The notes under the pieces: model-generated
Databases searched by the model: none
What the model was told of the DNA's origin: nothing
The model's input: the letters and a program-made list of their open reading frames with translations, nothing else
From: Paenibacillus phytorum
GTDB taxonomy: Bacteria; Bacillota; Bacilli; Paenibacillales; NBRC-103111
DNA: 64,000 nucleotides
Direction of reading: 5' to 3'
Assembly (NCBI RefSeq): GCF_013141715.1
Contig: NZ_WHOA01000237.1
Span: 62,001-126,000, forward strand
Shown: positions 8,467 through 16,195 of the stretch, one piece after another
How positions within the stretch are numbered: position 1 is the first letter of the stretch
How the letters are laid out: each line of letters opens with the position of its first letter
Translations under genes and position numbers: made by a program

Positions 8467-9354
8467 TTATTCGACAAAAATCGGCTGAGCGAACGCCCCG
8501 AATCCACCTTCCAAGTAGACAGCGATGCGGATATAACCTTCATCACCTTTGACCGTATACTTCACCTGTTTGATTCTTCCTGTTTCCTCATGAAGTATAC
8601 GGCCCTCTTTACCGATCAATGTCACATATTTATACATTTTATCATATAATGGGCTCGACCGAAGATCATAAATAATTTGACCGTCTTCTACCCTAATTCC
8701 ATCAAAGCCATAGCCTGTAGAAACATAAAAGCTGCCCTCCCGAATCGCGGTAAGAATAGCTCCATTCGTATTTTCTTCGGTGAGGACCATATTCCAGGCC
8801 CGTTTCTCCTGCCCGTAGACGTGTGAGTCATCATTTCCGAAGCCCCATACCCTGCGTCCTGCGGACAATAGGTAATCCCATTTATCAAAAGCGATGTCGT
8901 ATTCCGGATTTCCATCCCCATTTACAACCTCAATACCATTGTACCGCTGCATGCTGAGCATATCTTCATGCCGCCAATAATGGGAGAAAAAACGGTTCGG
9001 ATGAGCCAGTATAGATAGGCCGCCGTTCTCTACACATATATCAGAAAGTCTCTGATAATTAGCAATCGAAAATTCATTGGAGTAGCCGTCCATAAGAGAT
9101 TTCGGAGGGTGGACAAGCAGCATGTGCGTTTGCGAACTGCTCACCTCAATGGCTTCAAATACAGTTCCAAGCGTGTGCTCACCCTCATGCTCGGTAATCA
9201 GATCATGATCGGATATGCCTAGAAAATCATAATCATGATACATGCGGTACACCGTCGAAAGCGGATGATGCCCGTCACTGTTTGTCGTATGATTATGAAA
9301 GCTGCCTCGCAGCCAGATGCCTTGTTTGTCATAGGGATTTGTTATTGAAGTCAC
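8467..9354 (-). CDS. PHP-domain metal-dependent phosphoesterase/hydrolase (CehA-like)
   Basis: 295 residues. PHP motifs are seen in order: FHNHTTNSDG (HxH), GISDHD, ILAHPNRF and GNDDSH, so the trinuclear metal site is probably intact. The PHP family includes histidinol phosphatase, polymerase exonuclease domains and carbohydrate-associated hydrolases of the CehA type. It starts at a GTG with GGAGAGG about 6 bases upstream, 23 bases after the permease stop. Its position between a sugar importer and a LacI/PfkB pair suggests action on a phosphorylated or esterified sugar. This is inference only; no substrate is evident. Confidence 0.8.
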   Translation of the reverse strand: MTSITNPYDKQGIWLRGSFHNHTTNSDGHHPLSTVYRMYHDYDFLGISDHDLITEHEGEHTLGTVFEAIEVSSSQTHMLLVHPPKSLMDGYSNEFSIANYQRLSDICVENGGLSILAHPNRFFSHYWRHEDMLSMQRYNGIEVVNGDGNPEYDIAFDKWDYLLSAGRRVWGFGNDDSHVYGQEKRAWNMVLTEENTNGAILTAIREGSFYVSTGYGFDGIRVEDGQIIYDLRSSPLYDKMYKYVTLIGKEGRILHEETGRIKQVKYTVKGDEGYIRIAVYLEGGFGAFAQPIFVE

Positions 9355-9377
9355 TTACAACCTCTCCTCTTGGGCGT

Positions 9378-10289
9378 TTATTCTTTGACCGAACCAATCA
9401 TCGCACCCTTGGCAAAATACTTCTGAATAAAGGGGTAGGCAGCAATAATCGGTGCCACAACCACGATGATCGTCGCCATCTTCAGGGAATCTCCGGTAAG
9501 CTGCATGCGTTCAAGCATTTGATATTGCGTCGTACCGGCGGCCTGCATCAGGGATTCCCGAATCGCATCCTGTTTGGTTAACATCTCCTGCAGCAGGGTA
9601 GATAAAGGTCTAAGCGAAGCGGTTCGGACAAAAAATGCACCTGTGAACCAATCATTCCAATGAGTCACGGCTGTAAACAATGAGATCGTTGCCAGCACAG
9701 GCTTGCTGAGCGGCATGATAATCCGCATAAAAATACCAAAGTCGCTGCAGCCATCCAGCTTTGCTGATTCCTCTAGACTGATGCTAATTTGCAGGAAAAA
9801 CGTCCTCATGATGATCAAATTCCACGCACTGTATAGTCCCGGAAGGACATAGACCCAGATCGTATTGGTCAAATGCAGACTTTTGAGCAGCATATAATAA
9901 GGAATAATGCCGCCAGAAAACAACATCGTAAAAAAGATCATAAGCGTAAAAAATCGTACGCCCGGCATCGTCTTGCTTTTTAGCGTATAAGCAGCCATAG
10001 CTGCTAAAAACACGCCTGCGATGGTGCCTAGAGCCGTACGAAATATGGATATGGCAAATGCCTTGCCGATATTAGCCGATGTAAACACTTCACGATAATT
10101 TTCAAGCGTCCAAACGCGAGGCCAGAAATAGATTCCTCCTCTTTCCGCATCCTTACCTGCGTTAAAGGAAAGTGCCAGTATATTTAGAAAAGGCAATATG
10201 ATGGACAGGCACAGGAGAATAATGAGTGCATAATTAACGAACTTGAATATTTTTTCACCTGCTGAGAGCTTATAAAATTCATTTCCCAC
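9378..10289 (-). CDS. Carbohydrate ABC transporter permease (LplC/MalG type)
   Basis: 303 residues with six predicted membrane segments. The EAA-loop segment ESAKLDGCSDFGIFMRIIMP is the typical contact for the ATPase. The C-terminus (QKYFAKGAMIGSVKE) is the standard ending of the LplC-like permeases. The frame extends to 10,328, but only the GTG at 10,289 has a good ribosome site (GGGGAGAG, 6 bases away). It works with the LplB-type permease and the binding lipoprotein of this cluster. No ATPase gene is present locally, as is usual for importers that share an MsmX-like ATPase. Confidence 0.92.
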   Translation of the reverse strand: MGNEFYKLSAGEKIFKFVNYALIILLCLSIILPFLNILALSFNAGKDAERGGIYFWPRVWTLENYREVFTSANIGKAFAISIFRTALGTIAGVFLAAMAAYTLKSKTMPGVRFFTLMIFFTMLFSGGIIPYYMLLKSLHLTNTIWVYVLPGLYSAWNLIIMRTFFLQISISLEESAKLDGCSDFGIFMRIIMPLSKPVLATISLFTAVTHWNDWFTGAFFVRTASLRPLSTLLQEMLTKQDAIRESLMQAAGTTQYQMLERMQLTGDSLKMATIIVVVAPIIAAYPFIQKYFAKGAMIGSVKE

Positions 10290-10367
10290 GTTAATCTCTC
10301 CCCGTACTAAGAAGTGCGCTCCCGCCATGATCTGGGGGAAGCGCCCGCTTCCCTACTCATCCATTCA

Positions 10368-12098
10368 TTATTTGAGAATAACCTTTGTTTTAGGATCACT
10401 ATCCTTCTTCATAAGCAATTCTTCGAATTTGTCCAAGCCAGCTGCCTGCAATTGCTTCTTCGATGCATCTAGAATTTTTTGCGCTTCATCCATGCTTTTG
10501 GCATAGAACGCGCGAATGACGCTTTCATTGTAGTTCGTTAAGGCTGTTTTTAATTCATTGCCTGTCGCTAGCTCGTTAATAAATGAAAGCGGACGATAGC
10601 CGTCGTTAATGATTGCGTTTTTCTTCTTCTCGTCATAGCCCCAGTACTCGGCTATTTTCAGAGGTGTCGCATTGGCTTCCGGTGAAACCGCATCGCCATA
10701 CATCATTTCGCCGAAATCACCCAGCCTGTTGATATCCGTACTGCCGAGGTAGCCTCCCCAGCTATTCCCTACTCCCTCAAAGCCAAGCTCCATAGCCGCT
10801 TTCGGATCTTTGTTCCGTAGCTCCAATACTTCTTTTTTGACCAACGGATTGCCTTTGGCATCCAGCGTAAAGTCTCTTCCCTCTAAACCGTACTGCCAGA
10901 GCAGCTTGCCTTCACGACTGGCCAGGAAATCAGCCAATTTGACGATATCCTGCGGATTTTTCGTTGTTTTCGGAATCGACCAGGCCAAGGACCCGCTCTT
11001 ATAGTCAACGGACATCTGGTAGCTTCCATCCACAGAATTAATAGGTCCAAGCGGAAGATAGCTCATATCTTTATTGAAGTCCAAATAGCTATGCATATCG
11101 CCGATAATGCCAAATGAACCGTTAATAGCTCCTTCAGTCGCTTTGTTTTCCTGCATCGCGTAATAATCAGGAGCCATTAGTTTATCCTTCAAAAGCTTCT
11201 GAACGAACTCAATACGCTTCATCGGATATTCCGTCTTGCTTTCGTGAACAATTTTACCTTCCTTGTTCTTTTCGAAGTGTTGGTCAGTCGCTCCCCAGGT
11301 CATATCATTGAACAGGGGTCCATTCTCGTGATTGCTATTGCCCCAATATCTAGGTCCAAGAGGGGTAATCACTTTTCCGTTTTTATCTTTGAAATTGCCA
11401 TCTTTGATCTTCTGGGCCAATTCATACACTTGATCCGTTGTTTTAATCGTTCGAGGATCAACCTTCAGCGCTTCGGCAATATCTTTGCGTATAAAAGGAC
11501 CTCCGACATACTTGCGTTCTTCGTAGCCGCCCTCTCTTTGAATGTTCATATGGACAAAGTAACTGGAGCCGTTAAATTCCGGACGGAACATGACACCATT
11601 CTTCGTATCAATCGGCAAATATTTATCATCCAAATATTTGCTGTATATCTTTGTACCTTTGATAAGAGGAGTCAGGTCAGTGAACATGTTTTCTTTGGCA
11701 GCTTTCAGAATGACTGGCATTTCTTGACGACCGCTGTTATTCAGATAATAAACGATGAAATCCGGTAAATCATTGGAAGCCAGCCCTGCAATCAGACCGT
11801 CAATCGCATGCTGCGAGTTTACACCATCCATTTGTAAAGTAATCCCTGTCATTTCTTTCAGCTTCTTGGCAATCTCCGGATTGATGTCTTTCGTTATATC
11901 ATCGCTGTCAATAAACAGAAGCCCCTTGATGGTTCGGTCTGCAATCCAAGTTGCGGGCTTGCCGCTGCTGGCTGTGGTTGACGGTGTTGAGCTCGCATTG
12001 TCCCCTCCACCTGCTGGTTGACTGGAACTTTCACAACCGGCAAGCAGCAAACTTGCTGCCAAAGGCATAGTAACCCATTTGACCCATCTTTTGCTCAT
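10368..12098 (-). CDS. Extracellular solute-binding lipoprotein (LplA-like)
   Basis: 576 residues. It has a lipoprotein signal peptide with lipobox LLAGCESS, a Gly/Ser/Thr linker, and a family-1 solute-binding domain of the large Lpl type. Typical segments are IKGLLFIDSDDITKDINPE, LPDFIVYYLNN and the C-terminal YNESVIRAFYAKS. Anchored in the membrane, it captures an oligosaccharide or modified sugar for the flanking permeases. A perfect LacI-type palindrome lies 76-91 bases upstream of the start, so this gene may have its own regulated promoter in addition to read-through from the permease. Confidence 0.9.
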   Translation of the reverse strand: MSKRWVKWVTMPLAASLLLAGCESSSQPAGGGDNASSTPSTTASSGKPATWIADRTIKGLLFIDSDDITKDINPEIAKKLKEMTGITLQMDGVNSQHAIDGLIAGLASNDLPDFIVYYLNNSGRQEMPVILKAAKENMFTDLTPLIKGTKIYSKYLDDKYLPIDTKNGVMFRPEFNGSSYFVHMNIQREGGYEERKYVGGPFIRKDIAEALKVDPRTIKTTDQVYELAQKIKDGNFKDKNGKVITPLGPRYWGNSNHENGPLFNDMTWGATDQHFEKNKEGKIVHESKTEYPMKRIEFVQKLLKDKLMAPDYYAMQENKATEGAINGSFGIIGDMHSYLDFNKDMSYLPLGPINSVDGSYQMSVDYKSGSLAWSIPKTTKNPQDIVKLADFLASREGKLLWQYGLEGRDFTLDAKGNPLVKKEVLELRNKDPKAAMELGFEGVGNSWGGYLGSTDINRLGDFGEMMYGDAVSPEANATPLKIAEYWGYDEKKKNAIINDGYRPLSFINELATGNELKTALTNYNESVIRAFYAKSMDEAQKILDASKKQLQAAGLDKFEELLMKKDSDPKTKVILK

Positions 12099-12173
12099 AC
12101 AATACTCCCCTTATCTTTCAATTTTTATGAACAACACCCGAAGGCGTCCTTCAACAGTTGAAAAGCGGAAATC

Positions 12174-12189
12174 ATGGTAACGTTACCAT
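12174..12189. promoter_or_regulatory. Perfect 16-bp LacI-type operator candidate
   Basis: ATGGTAACGTTACCAT is a perfect palindrome with the central CG expected for LacI-family sites. It overlaps the stop codon of the upstream permease gene and precedes the binding-lipoprotein gene. The LacI gene of the same cluster (7404-8423) is the natural candidate binder. Confidence 0.6.
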
Positions 12190-13142
12190 ACTGATTCGTC
12201 AAAAAACTTTTTGGAGGCTCGATTAGCAGTTACAACAAGAATCAGTCCAATAACACCCTGCATTAAACCAACAGCAGTCGCATAGCCGTATTGTCCATTT
12301 TGAAGGCCTACACGAATGATATAGGTGTCAAGAATATCGGCTAACTCCATATTCCCGGGTGTTCTCATGAGATAAATTTGATCAAATCCCGCCTGCAGAA
12401 TGCTGCCCAGCGACAAAATAAACAGGATCGAAATCGTTAACCGTATGCCCGGCAAGGTAACGTGCCAGATTTCATGCCATTTATTAGCGCCATCAATCTT
12501 AGCGGCTTCATGCAGCTCAGGATTAATACTAGCAATAGCGGCCAAATATATGATGGAATCCCATCCGATGCTTTGCCAAATATGGCTTCCAAACATGAGT
12601 GGATAAAAGTACTTGCTCTCCATCATGAAAAAAGTGCTTCCATCTCCGCCGAAGAATCGGATCGCCTCGTTCAACAGCCCCGTTTCGGGAGCAAGCACCC
12701 GCTGCATAAGGCCAATGACGATAACCCAGGAAAGAAAATGCGGCAAATAGGATATGCTTTGTGTGATCCCGCGAAATCTTCGGCTTCTAACCTCATTGAA
12801 CATCAGCGCAAGCAGAATCGGAAAAGGCAGCCCCAAAAATACTTTGATACTGCTGATAATCAATGTGTTTGTAATCAGCTTCCCGCTTTGATAGTCGTTA
12901 AAAAAGGCTTTGAAATACGTCAACCCCACCCAAGGACTACCAAGGATTCCCTTGTTAAACTGGTAATCCTTAAAGGCTAGCATGAGTCCACCCATCGGGA
13001 TATACGAAAAAATAACGAAAAATACAATACAGGGAAGGAGCATGAGATATAATTGTTTGTGCTGTAGTATTCTTTTCCCCAGACTAGCATTTTTCTTCTT
13101 CACCGCAGCGCCAACTCTAGCTTGCGGCAGATTCGTTTCCAT
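12183..13142 (-). CDS. Carbohydrate ABC transporter permease (LplB/UgpA type)
   Basis: 319 residues with a basic N-terminal tail, six predicted membrane segments and the LplB-like opening LYLMLLPCIVFFVIFSYIPM. The EAA loop reads EAAKIDGANKWHEIWHVTLP. It pairs with the LplC-type permease at 9378-10,289 to form the membrane channel for the binding lipoprotein encoded between them. It is the first gene of the six-gene same-strand locus. A LacI/cre-like site lies about 95-120 bases upstream of its start. Confidence 0.92.
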   Translation of the reverse strand: METNLPQARVGAAVKKKNASLGKRILQHKQLYLMLLPCIVFFVIFSYIPMGGLMLAFKDYQFNKGILGSPWVGLTYFKAFFNDYQSGKLITNTLIISSIKVFLGLPFPILLALMFNEVRSRRFRGITQSISYLPHFLSWVIVIGLMQRVLAPETGLLNEAIRFFGGDGSTFFMMESKYFYPLMFGSHIWQSIGWDSIIYLAAIASINPELHEAAKIDGANKWHEIWHVTLPGIRLTISILFILSLGSILQAGFDQIYLMRTPGNMELADILDTYIIRVGLQNGQYGYATAVGLMQGVIGLILVVTANRASKKFFDESVW

Positions 13143-13234
13143 GTTATGACCACCTTCCTATGGGTTTCTGTAAATCTTTCTGGTACCGATTCCATAATCC
13201 ACATGAATAAAGAAAATTCTGTTGAAAAATCGTC

Positions 13235-13262
13235 TGGTAAGCGTTTTCTGAAATCGCTACCA
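13235..13262. promoter_or_regulatory. LacI/cre-like operator candidate upstream of the sugar ABC locus
   Basis: The stretch GGTAAGCGTTTTCT (13,236-13,249) matches a catabolite-responsive element at about 12 of 14 positions. Together with CGCTACCA (13,255-13,262) it also forms an interrupted inverted repeat of TGGTA-GCG. It lies upstream of the first permease gene. It could bind CcpA or the local LacI protein. Confidence 0.5.
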
Positions 13263-13380
13263 TATACATCTGCCTTTAGTATAAATCCATAATCTTCATT
13301 TGACAATACAAAATTTCATTTAATATTCTTAATTTTCTGTAAATGACAGCAGGATCATCGTGCAGCGAAAAACAAAAAAA

Positions 13381-13522
13381 GCGAAAAACGCGCTTTCAGC
13401 GGGAGTTCCACGAGCCGAAGCTCGTCGACAGTGCCTGAGAGGTCGAAAATCGACTTCTCAGCTGACCGTCCTACACGTCCGTACTGCATAAGCGCGGAAA
13501 ACGCGCTTATTCGTGCTGCGCG
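13381..13522. repeat. Structured intergenic repeat, copy A
   Basis: The stretch holds a chain of hairpins: CGAGC/GCTCG around CGAA, CTGAGAgGTCGA/TCGACtTCTCAG around AAA, and AAGCGCG/CGCGCTT around GAAAA. The order and wording match the repeat at 50,812-51,004 (for example CGAGCCGAAGCTCG, then a CTGAG-type stem ending in TTCTC). It also shares the GCGCTTTC and AAAACGCGCTTAT words with the array at 26,301-26,775. No start codon and ribosome site pair fits a gene here. Confidence 0.75.
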
Positions 13523-13523
13523 T

Positions 13524-13581
13524 AAAGAAAAGAAGAGCCTGATTCATCCGCACTAGGATGAATCAGGCTCTTCTTTTCTTT
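13524..13581 (-). terminator. 26-bp perfect terminator hairpin overlapping the end of the binding-protein gene
   Basis: Positions 13,524-13,549 and 13,556-13,581 are exact reverse complements (26 bp) around the 6-base loop GCACTA. The stop codon of the ABC binding-protein gene (13,553-13,555) lies in the loop, and the last eight sense codons form one arm. The outer half of the stem is A-rich against U-rich, which gives the terminator its U tract. Confidence 0.85.
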
Positions 13582-14602
13582 TCCCATTCTTTACTTCTTC
13601 GAGCATCGACAAATCGACGAATTTGCTAAGGTTGAGCTCCTCTTTGTTAATGCCCTTAATATAGTGAGCATCGATGGACACCTTCGCCATCTCCTCCATC
13701 ACCTTGACGTCAACGTCGGTGGTGAGCTTCAAACGGCTCAGCGAGGCTTTGATCAAGCCTTTGTCCATCCCTTTACCGCTGTATTGTTTCAGCTGGTTGT
13801 TGATGAGATCATAGGCTTGCTCCGGACTGTTCTGGATGAACGCGATGCCATCCCTATTCGCCTTGATCGCGCCTTTCACCATATCCCGGTGCCGCGCAAT
13901 GAAGTTGTCGCTCGCGACCATGATGACCGTCGGATAATCGCCGTTGTTCGGCGGGATCGCCTTCCAGTCGACGACGACTTTGCCAAGTCCGGCTTTCTCG
14001 ATCTGTGTCCCCCATGGCTCGGGGACGAGCGCCGCATCGATCTCCTTCTGGCGGAAGGAGATCAGCGCATCCGACGGGGATCGCACGATGAGGTGCGCAC
14101 TCTCGGCACCTCTGCCCAAGCTTACACCTTCTTGCTGCAGCAGCATGCGCAGCGAGATTTCGTTCGTGTTTCCTTTGGACGGGATCGCGATCGTTTTATC
14201 TACTAAATCTTTAACGGTATTAATTTCCGAGCCATTACGCGCAACTAGTACAGCGCCGCCGTTATTTGAACCGGAGACGACCCGATAGTTCTCACTTTTC
14301 AAAAAGAAGGTTGTCGCAGGTCCAGGACCAACGAATCCGATATCGATATCCCCTGTCGCCATAGCGATAGATAGATCAGAGCCGTTATCGAAGGCTGTAA
14401 CCTCAATCTTAACTTCGCTGCCCCATTCCCGGGCGAAATAACCTTTTTCCAGCGCGATGTAGGCTGCGGCATGTGTAACATTTTTGAATACGCCGACTCG
14501 TACCACTTGAGCTTTGCCTGTAGGAGTCAGCTTCTCACCACAAGCACTCAACATCGCAACCACGACTAGAAGCAGCATCAGCAGCCATGTACGTTTTCTC
14601 AT
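13553..14602 (-). CDS. ABC transporter substrate-binding lipoprotein (SsuA/TauA/NrtA-like)
   Basis: 349 residues. The signal peptide has lipobox LSACG. The mature part has the SsuA/NMT1 pattern: VGVFKNVTHAAAYIALEKGYF, AMATGDIDIGFVGPGPA, DLVDKTIAIPSKGNTNE and DAALVPEPWG. Proteins of this type deliver sulfonates, nitrate, taurine or thiamine precursors; the sequence alone does not decide. It is third in the unit ATPase-permease-binding protein. Its 3' end forms part of a 26-bp terminator stem. Confidence 0.88.
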   Translation of the reverse strand: MRKRTWLLMLLLVVVAMLSACGEKLTPTGKAQVVRVGVFKNVTHAAAYIALEKGYFAREWGSEVKIEVTAFDNGSDLSIAMATGDIDIGFVGPGPATTFFLKSENYRVVSGSNNGGAVLVARNGSEINTVKDLVDKTIAIPSKGNTNEISLRMLLQQEGVSLGRGAESAHLIVRSPSDALISFRQKEIDAALVPEPWGTQIEKAGLGKVVVDWKAIPPNNGDYPTVIMVASDNFIARHRDMVKGAIKANRDGIAFIQNSPEQAYDLINNQLKQYSGKGMDKGLIKASLSRLKLTTDVDVKVMEEMAKVSIDAHYIKGINKEELNLSKFVDLSMLEEVKNGKRKEEPDSS

Positions 14603-14618
14603 CCGACCCGCCCCCTAC

Positions 14619-15383
14619 TCAAGACTTCGAGCCCGCGAGGCCGTATCGCTCTAGTACTTTATCTTCGAGTTTCTTAAAGCAGAAGTGATCAGATACCGTG
14701 CCCAGTACCGCGATAATAATGACAATACACAGCATCAGTGATGTATCGCCCAGATTTCTTCCGTCCTGCAATAGTTGGCCTAGCCCAGCCCCTTTGGCAA
14801 TAAGCTCGCCAGCAACAAGCGCGCGCCATGCGAAAGCCCAAGCCGTACGAACACCATTGATCAGATGCGGGAAAGCGGCAGGAATCATAACTTGCACGAA
14901 TAAATTAAACCCATTGCCCGTCCCCATCGTCTGCGCGGCGCGCAAATAAATCGGGGGGATGTTTTTGATCCCCGTACGGCTGGCCAATGCCATCGTCCAG
15001 GTTGCTCCGAGTGTCGTAATGAAAATAACAGAAGATTCGTTAAGACCGAACCATATAATTGCAAAAGGCAGCCAAGCAATACTCGGAATGGTCTGCAAAG
15101 AAACAACCAGAAATCCAAGTGTATCATCCAGCATTCTGTAACGTGCGAATAGGAACCCAAGTGTTGTACCGATCAGCAAAGACAAAGCAAAGGAAACCAA
15201 TAACCTCGCCATACTCGCAAATGTCGCTTGGAGCAGTTCTCCATGCACCAATCCATCATAGAAGGCTTGTAAGGTTTGGGTGGGCGAAGGGAACTTCCAT
15301 CCCCATCCGAATAATCTAAATCCCGCCTCCCAAGCTATCAGAAGCAGTACCAGAAAAATCGTTCTTCTTGATGCTGTACTCAT
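14619..15383 (-). CDS. ABC transporter permease (SsuC/TauC-like)
   Basis: 254 residues, about six membrane segments, with the BPD_transp_1 EAA loop RAAQTMGTGNGFNLFVQVMIP. The opening (EAGFRLFGWGWKFPSPTQT) is typical of SsuC/TauC. The ATG has GGGAGGAG about 9 bases upstream. The gene begins inside the 3' end of the ATPase gene, a 68-base overlap that includes its ribosome site. It forms the membrane channel of the importer with the ATPase and the downstream lipoprotein. Confidence 0.9.
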   Translation of the reverse strand: MSTASRRTIFLVLLLIAWEAGFRLFGWGWKFPSPTQTLQAFYDGLVHGELLQATFASMARLLVSFALSLLIGTTLGFLFARYRMLDDTLGFLVVSLQTIPSIAWLPFAIIWFGLNESSVIFITTLGATWTMALASRTGIKNIPPIYLRAAQTMGTGNGFNLFVQVMIPAAFPHLINGVRTAWAFAWRALVAGELIAKGAGLGQLLQDGRNLGDTSLMLCIVIIIAVLGTVSDHFCFKKLEDKVLERYGLAGSKS

Positions 15384-16155
15384 CGCCAGTCTCCTCCCTT
15401 ACCACTTTCTCCAGCTCGTCTGCCAGCGCGTCCATGATCGAATTCTCCACATGATGGAGGACGGTGTCTGCGCTTTCCCGAGGTCTCGCCGCTTTCACGG
15501 CGAATTCCTTCTTAATAGTTCCAGGACGCGTGGACATCACGAATACACGATCCGAGAGGATCACGGCTTCACGAATGTTATGGGTAATGAAGAGGATCGT
15601 TTTGCGCGTACGCATCCAGATTTCTTCCAGTTCTTTATGCAAAATAAGGCGTGTTTGCTCATCCAAAGCGGCGAACGGCTCGTCCATCAGCAAAATCTCT
15701 GGGTCCATGGCAAGCGCCCGGGCAATTGCGGCCCGCTGCTTCATCCCGCCCGAAAGCTCATGCGGATAACGATCCGTAAAACGGCTAAGATGCACAGCTT
15801 TGATCTGTTCCATCGCCAGCTCGTAACGCTCTTTTTTACCAATACCCTTCTGCTTGAGACCGAAGGCTACATTGTCCAGCACTGTCAACCACGGGAATAG
15901 ACCATGCTCTTGGAACACGACGACACGGTCCGCTCCAGCGCCGGTCACCTTTTTCCCATTCACCTGAATAATACCATCGCTCTGCGTATCGAAGCCTGCG
16001 ACCAAATTCAGCACGGTCGATTTCCCGCATCCGGACGGGCCCAGCAAGGAGACGAACTCCCCTTTTTCAATTGTTAAAGTGATATTATCCAGCGCCTGAT
16101 AGCTGCCGCCTAATCGCTGAACAAACGTCTTACTGACTCCCCTAATCTCGATCAA
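15316..16155 (-). CDS. ABC transporter ATP-binding protein (SsuB/TauB-like)
   Basis: 279 residues. Walker A is GPSGCGKST, the signature is LSGGMKQR, Walker B is ILLMDEPFAALD, and the switch His is in FITHNIREAV. The longest frame starts with a GTG at 16,170, but GGAGG of that start region sits about 9 bases before a TTG at 16,155, giving a normal N-terminus (MIEIRGVSKTF). The final 22 codons overlap the permease gene in another frame. The tail (after VVREETGDEYS) has no family pattern I recognise, so it may be a read-through extension. Confidence 0.92.
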   Translation of the reverse strand: MIEIRGVSKTFVQRLGGSYQALDNITLTIEKGEFVSLLGPSGCGKSTVLNLVAGFDTQSDGIIQVNGKKVTGAGADRVVVFQEHGLFPWLTVLDNVAFGLKQKGIGKKERYELAMEQIKAVHLSRFTDRYPHELSGGMKQRAAIARALAMDPEILLMDEPFAALDEQTRLILHKELEEIWMRTRKTILFITHNIREAVILSDRVFVMSTRPGTIKKEFAVKAARPRESADTVLHHVENSIMDALADELEKVVREETGDEYSIKKNDFSGTASDSLGGGI

Positions 16156-16195
16156 AATGCCTACCTCCACTCGGGCATGTCCCGTCGTTTTTCAC

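Noticed and set aside
13100-13306. 68-codon frame upstream of the first sugar permease
   Set aside because: It overlaps the operator region and the permease start and has no ribosome site or family pattern.
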